The position numbers were made by a program, and so were the translations under genes. Below, one piece after another: positions 57,293 to 64,000 of a stretch of DNA of 64,000 nt. The DNA lies in contig NC_090761.1 in assembly GCF_036898095.1 (NCBI RefSeq), positions 47,489,019-47,553,018 on the forward strand. Reading direction: 5' to 3'. This DNA comes from Palaemon carinicauda (taxonomy: Eukaryota; Arthropoda; Malacostraca; Decapoda; Palaemonidae). The stretch's first letter is position 1. Each line of letters begins with the position of its first letter. The notes beneath the pieces were generated by a model, which saw nothing but the letters and a program-made list of their open reading frames with translations, ran no database searches and was not told the origin of the DNA.

Positions 57293-57876
57293 ATGAGTAA
57301 ACTTAATATTCCCCGTACCCCTGGATCAAATGGCGAACCCCAGACACCGTTGAAGACTTCTGTTTGTTTAAATAGGGAAAGCTCTGTTGACAACCTCGGC
57401 AATAAAAAGGATTCCTCCAACAATACTTCTTTGACCAGTGTTGTTAAAGACAATTTATCGGCACTGGTGGAAAATGATGCTTGTAATAACCGTAATACTT
57501 TACTCTCTCCAGATCCAACAAAAAATCTGAAAATTCTCCACTTAAAAAACATACCAATTGGTTGTAGCTATGACATAATTCATGAAGCCTTCTGTAGATT
57601 TGGAGCAATCAAAGAAATTTTAATGGAGCTTAATGGTAGTAAAGGCTTTTGGGAAGCTTGGGTATCATTTTCAAGTTTTGAGATTGCTTTAGAAGCAAAT
57701 AAAAATTTTAGAGAGCATAAAAATTGACAATTGTTTGATTTCTGGGGCTTTATGTGATAAAGCACCAAGACACCTAGAGGTATATAAACCAGAAGAATGG
57801 ATGGAAAAAGAAATAGAGCATAGACTCCAGAAGTAAGAACCCCCAAGCCCCCAACATGGATAATTGCATCTGGAAA
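57293..57876 (+). pseudogene. LINE ORF1, N-terminal part (RRM-like)
   Basis: Start codon at 57293 (MSKLNIPRTPGSNGEPQTPL). A Ser/Asn-rich N-terminal 70 residues precede an RRM-like fold: LKILHLKNIPIGCSYDIIHE, FCRFGAIKEILMELNGSKGF, EAWVSFSSFEIALEANKNF. A stop at 57725-57727 and a frame change precede more ORF1 sequence (EVYKPEEW-like text) up to the family X insertion. ORF1 proteins of this clade bind element RNA as chaperones. Confidence 0.75.
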
Positions 57877-57888
57877 GATAGATAATTA
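57877..57888. repeat. target-site duplication, left copy
   Basis: 'gatagataatta', repeated at 60973-60984. With the preceding A the match is 13 bp. It flanks the family X insertion in LINE ORF1. Confidence 0.85.
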
Positions 57889-60800
57889 AGGGATTTTGAC
57901 GAAGGAAAAATCTATTTCTGGGAAGAGGCCTGTGACGCCCGGTGAGAAAGGTCCTTCCTTATACCTTTCCTAATATAAATCTTCCAAATATACTAGAGAA
58001 AGATAAAAGCATGGAATGCAGAGGTTACAACCCTCGCGTGAACACCTTGTAGGTGTCGTGTATTAAACAAAGGCGTGTGTAAACCACTATTCACAGGTTG
58101 TCTTCCATTTAGATAATCCCTTCATCAATGGGGAGGGCCGTGACAGGCCCTAGATAACATGGTTGAACTCCCCAACGACACCTACCACGCGCGCCCTCTA
58201 GGACATCCTTCTTTAATTGGACTTGAAGCAAGCATAGTTTTTTTGGGCACAGTGTTTTTTCGAAGAATTTCTCGTTATTTCAACATGACTGACGTTGTTA
58301 CTTCACCCTTACCAATGTTAAGTACCATAGTTTGTTTTGGCAGCTTTTGGCAGTACCGGGCATTTGTTCTATTTCCATTATGGTGGTTTTTAGTTTTGGA
58401 AGCGATTGTCCTGCCGAAGTATCGGCAGCCATTTTGGGTATGTTCGCTTCGGTAAATTTTCTAGTTAATTTTGCCCATCTGGTACTCTGTCAGATAGGTT
58501 ATATCACTTACGTTTTATGGCCTTTTATGTTATCATTAATTATTATTAATTTTTACTATGGTATTTATTTGCTTGCAAGTCCAATTTGGACCTACGAAGA
58601 ATAGCGATTTAAGATAGCGTTTTAAAGCATAGTAACGATTTAAAGCTTAGCGATTTAGTCTGTTAATTTGTACCCTCCTGGAGGGTTCGTTTTAGACTAT
58701 ATCCTTGTTTTTTTGTTACGTTGTCGTTATTCTTCGTTATTACTATTACTAAGAAAAGCAATCAATTTTATTAATTTTCTTATTTATTGTGTGATGTTAA
58801 TTTTTAATATGTAACCTTGAGAGCGAAAGCATAGAGTGCTCGTTTCCTGTTCTACAGGTATGAGTTATCCTTTCTCTCGTTTTCTTTGAGTAAGAGAGGT
58901 GAATTTCCCGTTCTCCGTTTTTATACGATCACGGGTTATTCAGGCCTCTTCTCAGTATCAGAATTGATGATAGTACGTTTAATATTATAAACGATTTATT
59001 GATGTGGTTACTGTTAATATAGCTAACACTATTATTAGGTACGTTAGTGTATGAGTCATTAATTGGGGTCGTTTTATACCGACACCCTTAGCTCCGCCTT
59101 GAGTTATGCTTGGCTCCGCCTTGAGTTATGCTCCGCTATAATGGATACTCATTGGGTGAGAACTAGTTATCGTTCCGGAGCAGATTTTTGGAGTGCAACG
59201 GTGAAATCCGGCACTCGGACTCCGGCTGAAGCCTTTTACACACGAACCTTTGTCATGTTTGATCACAATTACACAGTTAAGGCCCCCGTTTCATCGTATC
59301 TCCGGCTTCACTGGAGATAACTCATTCATTGAGGATAGTGTTCGTACCGGAGACGGTCACGATATCACGATGACGGGCCTTTGCTACCGGACCTCCGGTA
59401 AAAACTGAGATCAAGCAGGAGTCCAGAACCGGAGTTAACAGTGTGATATCGATGAAGTTTAGAGATTCATGCTATGTGGTTACTGGTTTTCTATTATAAT
59501 TTCTTATTTTATTAAGGTGTTAGCTACTACCATACTCACACATTAATTAATTTAAGTGTTTCTGATTCATAAGTCAATGACAAGAATCTCAAGGAACATC
59601 CAGACTTATGTCTTCTTTCTTTTTACAGAAAGTCCGCTGCACTGCCAGGGGTTGCTCCGCTGCCTTTACTGATCCCATGGGCCATGATCTATGCCGGGCC
59701 CATGCCCATTGCGCCATATCCTTCTCTCGGGAACCGGGACGAGCCCCCTATACGATATGGTTTCCGGAGGCATGCATGCTCTGCTATGCGCTGTCAGCCC
59801 TACTCCTGAGCGAGGAGGTAAGTTGGTTCTAGTGTCCCTGTTAATATTCTTTGCGAAGAATTAATTGCTCTTTGTATATTGACTTCAGTTTTGACTTCAT
59901 CATTAATTCCCTCTCCTCTTTCAGGCTGATGATGAATCTCTCAGGGAGGCGAGAGCTACTCTCCGGCCTTGGGTGTCAGGGTTTGCTGAGGAATGCGCCT
60001 GCTGGCGCACCCTATCTCCTTGATGGAGACATGGCTTCTCGCCTATTCCCAGGCTCTACTACTGCAGCAGTTCCACCGGAGACAGCGGCCCCGTTAATTG
60101 AAGTGATTAGAGAAACCATTCTAACTGAGGAAGAGGTTTTAGTGACGGAAGCCGAGCCCTACCTAGGTCTGGACGAGGAACCCATGGATGAGCAGGTAGG
60201 TGGTGTTGAGTTGGTGGACCCCCTTTCACCCCACACTCCTTCCTCTACTACTTCCTTTCACGGCTTTGATAAACCTACGGCTTCTCCTCTAGGTTCCTCC
60301 ATTCCTGTACGACCCAAGGTGAAGCCACTACGTACCTTTAAGCCTTCAGCTTTGCCATTATCAGTGTCACCGGTTCCGGGACCCTCAAAGGATCCTGATG
60401 TTCATATTGCTATACCTAAAACCGTGACTCCTAAGAAGTCAAAGTCTACTAAGTCCAGGGCTTCATTAGAGGATCAAGCTCGGGAGCCCCCTTTATCCGC
60501 CGCCATGGTCAGGGATATTGTGAAAGAGCAGATACAACAATATCTTCAACAGTCTAGGGCAGACCGAGGAGCTATGTCGGAGCTCAAAGATATGGTGGCA
60601 AGTCTCATCCGTTCCGGAACTCAGATGCCCCCTCCTTCAGCCCCGGACGCATCGAAGTTACCTCCCTTCGAGAAAAACAACCCTTGGAGGTTTGCCTTAC
60701 ATGCTCCATATATTGATGGTGCCATAACTCTAGAGGGCATAGGCACCCGTCCTCTAGAGGACTTAGAATTTTACCCTCCGGGACTAGAATTCCCATTCAA

Positions 60801-60971
60801 CGGCTTCGTCCGATTGAAAGAACATGCCTTGGTTAGGTTAGACAAGGTACCGAAGGAAACGGTAATATTCCCTAAAGAGCAGGCCCAATCTTTCTGGGCC
60901 AGGACGTTGTCAGACTGGGGTTGCACTAATTCCAAGCTCACCCCACACAAAGGAGCCTACACCATATTTAC
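57889..60971 (+). mobile_element. family X, copy X3, inserted in LINE ORF1
   Basis: A 3.08-kb unit bounded by the 12-13 bp duplication. The first 1.7 kb is a non-coding leader beginning 'agggattttgacgaaggaaa', followed by two gag-like exons separated by a 107-bp intron. No LTR, poly-A tail, RT, integrase or recombinase is seen, so by itself it is not autonomous. Because LINE sequence continues directly on both sides, the borders are well defined. It may be a 3'-truncated copy of a larger retroelement or a non-autonomous derivative. Confidence 0.7.
59629..59817 (+). CDS. family X gag-like exon 1, copy X3
   Basis: A 63-codon open exon between 'tttttacag' and 'gtaagt'. It has the motif RCTARGCSAAFTDPMGHDLC, then RAHAHCA, then WFPEACMLCYAL: eight Cys/His positions matching the copy at 53182. 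In this copy the exon is open through to the donor. The density of Cys and His suggests a zinc-binding module, as gag proteins often carry, but the spacing is not a CCHC knuckle. Function unknown. Confidence 0.6.
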
Positions 60972-60981
60972 AGATAGATAA
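59925..60981 (+). pseudogene. family X gag-like exon 2, copy X3
   Basis: After acceptor 'ctctttcag' (to 59924) the exon opens in frame with exon 1 (ADDESLREARATLRPWVSGF). A 1-bp shift near 59987 moves it to the long frame that continues LLRNAPAGAPYLLDGDMASR, then an acidic/Pro-Ser linker, a Lys-rich stretch (TPKKSKSTKSR), a short coiled coil (VRDIVKEQIQQYLQQSRADR) and a C-terminal domain (PWRFALHAPYIDGAITLEGI). Copy X1 has the corresponding text in one frame, which supports the shift as a lesion. The terminal stop at 60979-60981 lies in the target duplication, so the natural C-terminus may be missing. Confidence 0.6.
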
Positions 60982-60984
60982 TTA

Positions 60985-61980
60985 TAACTATTATAAGATT
61001 AGTAAATTTATACAAAAGAGTTGGTTTAATTAAAAGTAAGGATATTAGTAGATACGGTAAGCAATCTGTTTTGATTAATGCAAAATCAGATACTCAAGCT
61101 CACATGCTTTGTGGCATGAAGATTGCAGAAATTGATCCTATTAAGGATATTAAACCACATATGAGCTTCAGCTATGATAAAGGAGTAGTTTTTGATAAAG
61201 ATCTATATGAATTCTCAGAACCAGAAATTCTGGACATGTGCCCTGCTAATGTTTGGAAAGTAAGTAAGATCCCTCAAACAAGCATGGTAGTTTTAACATT
61301 TGAAACCCCTGTTATACCAGATCATATAATTATTGAGAATGAAAGAGTATGTGTTCGAGAATATAAACCTAGGCCTTTACAATGCTTTAATTGTTTCAAG
61401 TACGGTCACCCTTCCCGGTACTGCAATAATACAAAGATCTGTATTAACTGTTCTTTGTTAGAACATGGCCAATGCAACAGATACAACCTGTGCAAACTGT
61501 AAAGCTAATCATAAACCAAATGATAAAAGATGTAGAGAATACAAGAATGAAGAAGCTGCAATCTTGAAAGCAAATGCTGAACATATAAGTGTAGGTTATG
61601 CAAAGCATTTACTCAATCGGCAACTTAATTTTGCTCGCGCGGTTAAGATGCCAACAAAAGATTATAATCCACTACCCCTTACTACCACAGGGGGACCAGT
61701 GGCAGCACCTGGCCCGTCAGGTGTATCTCCCTTAGTGGTAGTAGCCCAGCCATCTGGGTCAAGTGCTCTGGCTATAAAAGCCAGAGCACAAACCTCCAAA
61801 GAGGTCAATATGGTGTCCAACACACCAAAAGTATTGTCACCGATAGGAGCATCTCCCCTAGAGGTAGTAGCCCAGCCTTCTGGGTTAAGTGCTCGAACTG
61901 TTGAAGTTCTAGCACAATCCTCCAAGGAAGCCAATGTGGCTTCCACCACCTTAAATGTATTGTCTCAGGCAGAATCTCTA
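60985..61980 (+). pseudogene. LINE ORF1, C-terminal part (zinc knuckles)
   Basis: Resumes ORF1 after family X. First a domain with GLIKSKDISRYGKQSVLIN, then a gag-like core, then zinc knuckles CFNCFKYGHPSRYCNN and CINCSLLEHGQC. After a frameshift near 61470-61495 comes CANCKANHKPNDKRC. The tail is Pro/Ala/Val-rich, with an imperfect repeat of about 130 bp containing 'gtagtagcccagcc' twice (61737, 61866). Typical of Jockey-clade ORF1, which packages element RNA. Confidence 0.8.
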
Positions 61981-62226
61981 CCTGATTTGATGGAGATTGG
62001 AAAAAAGATCTTCCAAAGAGGAAAAGGTCCCCATCATCCTCACCTTCATCTAAGCCAGGTAAGTGCCCTACTGCTCATGATCCTAAGGTTGACTCTTATA
62101 AAGATCCTAGAAAGAAAGAAAAGAAGAGTGGTGACCTAGTAAAGCCTTCCATCTCCAGGCCTTACATGGCTTCATCTGAAAAGTCCCAAAAGACAAATGA
62201 GACAAAGAAAAATAATAACAAAAGAT

Positions 62227-62400
62227 AATGTCTATCATCCAGTGGAATTGCAGAGGTCTAAGTACTGGCATTGAGCAAATAAAAACTTTAACCAGGGACT
62301 CAGACACGAAGGTAATTTGTCTACAGGAAACCAAAATCAGTAAATGAACACCTACATGGCAGTGACCATTCGCCAAATATGTTAAATTATGTCCATAATC
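62227..62400 (+). pseudogene. LINE APE endonuclease, internally deleted
   Basis: The N-terminus reads MSIIQWNCRGLSTGIEQIKT then VICLQETKIS, the first two conserved motifs of AP-like endonucleases, including the catalytic Glu of LQET. Directly after it, in a shifted frame, comes LHGSDHSPN, the C-terminal SDH motif of the same domain. The intervening part (normally near 200 residues) is missing. The enzyme would nick target DNA to prime reverse transcription; this copy cannot. Confidence 0.8.
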
Positions 62401-64000
62401 TTCCTTCTCAGTGTCCACCAAAATGGAAGATAGATGAGGCAGACTGGGCAGCTTATGAAAACTGTTCACACACTGATAAAGAATTTGATGAATTTACATC
62501 TACAGTGCATGCCTATAAACATCTTGAAAATATTATTGATGATAATGCTAGCAAGTTTATACCTAAAACATGCGGTTTACCTCATCGCTCTGTAGTTCCT
62601 TGGTGGAGTAAAGAATGTGCCAACGCAAGAAAAGTGACCCGAACTTGCTTCAGAAGATACTTTAGGACAAACTATTTAGCAGATAGAATAGCATATCTCA
62701 GAGCCTGTGCCAAACAAAAAAGAATTTTAAAAAAGCAAAGAGAGCATCTTGGAAGAAATATATATCTAATATTAATACCAAAACTCCTTCAAAGGAAATA
62801 TGGGACAAGATTAGGAAACTTCTAGGTAAATTCGTCCCTAAGCCTCTACCAATATTAAGGGAAAATAAGATATATATCTGACCCCAAAGATGTAGCAGAG
62901 GTTCTTGCTAAGCACTTTGCTCATGTATCAAGTGCTGACAACTATTCCCCAGCATTTCAACAAATTAGAGCATCAACATCTGTTGTTCCTCCTGCTTCTT
63001 CAAATACTGAAGCTTTTAACCTGCCTTTTAGTATGGAGGAGATGCAAAATGCTATCTCCAGCTCTTCTTTAACTGCCCCAGGTGAGGATGGCATCCGGTA
63101 TGAAATGATATCACATCTTCCAGTGGATACCAAGGAATTTTTATTAGAAACCTTTAATGGTCTATGGGCTTCTCATACATCTCTTGATTCCTGGCATACT
63201 TCAATTGTAATTCCAGGCCACAAGTCTGGTAAAGACCCAGAACTGCCATCTAGTTATAGGCCCATATCCTTGACCAGTTGCATATGCAAACTATTTGAGA
63301 GAATGATCAACAACAGACTTGTGTGGTATCTAGAATCAAAAAATCTTTTATCTAACAGACAGTTTGGTTTTAGGAAGAACCGAAGTACTCTAGACCCTTT
63401 GCTGATGTTATCAAGGGAAATTTCAAATGCTTTTTCTAAGCAAAACCAGGTGGTGGGTGTCTTTTTTGACCTCGAAAAGGCATATGACACCACATGGAGG
63501 GGTGGTATTTTAAAGCAATTGGCCTCGTGGGGTATAGGAGGACATATGTTCTCTTTTATTGAAGAATTTTTATCAAACCGCTCCATTAAAGTGAGAGTAG
63601 GGTCAGAACTATCTTCATCCTACATGTAAGGAGGTGGTGTCCCCCAAGGCAGCGTATTGAGTGTGACCTTGTTTGCTGTTGCAATTAATAGTCTCATTAG
63701 TCACATACCTCCTGGCATACAAGGATCACTATTTGTCGATGACTTTGCAATTTATTGTAGTGGATCATCTGCACTACAAGCATGCCAAAATCTTCAAATT
63801 GCTATAAATGCTGCTTCCGCATGGGCAAATTCTCGTGGATTCATGTTTTCTCCTCAGAAGACCAAAGCCATTCGCTTTACTCGTACTCGTAAAAGGGAAG
63901 AGATCCCCACCCTTTTCTTAAATGATTGTATTTTGCCATATGAGGATAGTGTCAAGTTTCTTGGAGTCATTTTCGACAAGAAAATGACATTTGGTCCCCA
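62401..64000 (+). pseudogene. Jockey-like reverse transcriptase, interrupted and incomplete
   Basis: A pre-RT linker (62401-62825: PPKWKIDEADWAAYENCS, VPWWSKECANARK) is separated by a frame change near 62800-62870 from the RT proper. Motifs in order: PGEDGIRYEM (about 63080), HKSGKDPELPSSYRPISLTS (about 63222), NRQFGFRKNRSTLD (about 63354), FFDLEKAYDTTWRGG (catalytic Asp, about 63462), a TAA at 63627-63629, then in the same frame GGGVPQGSVLS, LFVDDFAIY (catalytic DD, about 63735) and KFLGVIFDKKMTF at the edge. The window cuts the thumb; RNase H, if present, lies outside. Confidence 0.88.

Larger units (their letters stand above)
56524..64000 (+). mobile_element. Jockey-like LINE family L, copy C, runs off the window
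   Basis: Leader (56524-57292), ORF1 in two pieces (57293-57876 and 60985-61980, split by family X), an endonuclease remnant (62227-62400) and RT (62850 to the window edge). The order is leader, RNA-binding ORF1 with zinc knuckles, APE endonuclease, RT: that of Jockey-clade non-LTR elements. Several stops and frameshifts and a large endonuclease deletion make it inactive. The 3' end lies beyond position 64000. Confidence 0.85.

Overview
The window is eukaryotic nuclear DNA: AT-rich, intron-bearing, gene-poor, full of dinucleotide and trinucleotide microsatellites and of nested transposons. Repeat families that I associate with crustaceans (a tRNA-derived SINE, a repeat with a (TTA)n tail and a 'gctaagctacaaccctag' start, DIRS-like, Gypsy and Jockey elements, very long (TA)n and (CT)n tracts) point to a decapod crustacean. 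That assignment is inference from repeat style; no diagnostic host marker is present. Only one conserved host gene is clear, plus one probable exon of a second. Most of the remaining open frames are transposon pieces or frames through tandem repeats.

Region by region. 1-16.4 kb: the last four exons of a CCDC93 orthologue on the + strand (3529-3737, 12974-13094, 15146-15230, 15849-16016), with clean GT/AG borders and continuous phase. The sequence before the first exon holds a decayed DIRS-like element (about 1.8-3.45 kb). The 9.2-kb intron between the first two exons is almost entirely a Tigger/pogo transposon (3958-12811, TA target duplication, transposase on the - strand). Inside it a 6.3-kb DIRS-like tyrosine-recombinase retrotransposon (4145-10467) has inserted, with inverted terminal repeats and a clear internal complementary region. 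16.5-28 kb: minisatellites, retroelement debris on the - strand, a hAT-transposase relic joined to a SINE, and very long AC/TA microsatellites. 28-37 kb: more microsatellites, a 37-bp tandem array that runs straight into a C-type-lectin-like exon at 30387-30572, and common interspersed repeats. 37-42.8 kb: a TA-flanked DNA transposon with no recognised coding sequence (37523-39568) embedded in the decayed edge of a large tandem-repeat domain. The core of that domain is three homogenised arrays (30-bp, 22-bp and 30-bp units).

43.6-64 kb is a mosaic of three things. Family 'L' is a Jockey-like LINE with an RRM/zinc-knuckle ORF1, endonuclease and RT. Its longest copy runs off the right edge of the window. 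Family 'X' is a gag-like sequence with a two-exon structure and a Cys/His motif that I cannot place. Third is a Ty3/Gypsy LTR retrotransposon (44844-49752, - strand) with matching 157-bp LTRs, one stop codon and one frameshift in its polyprotein. The Gypsy element sits in one of two duplicated blocks, and the other block (around 54.59 kb) still shows the site without the insertion. An almost perfect 99-bp-arm hairpin lies at 51007-51209.

The genes do not form a pathway. The host content is CCDC93 (endosomal recycling, CCC/Commander complex) and possibly a lectin gene; the rest is a record of successive insertions and tandem amplification. I see no unknown cellular system that I can defend. 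The most unusual items are family X, the amplified splice-acceptor array in front of the lectin exon, the graded tandem-repeat domain, the long hairpin and the DIRS internal complementary region.
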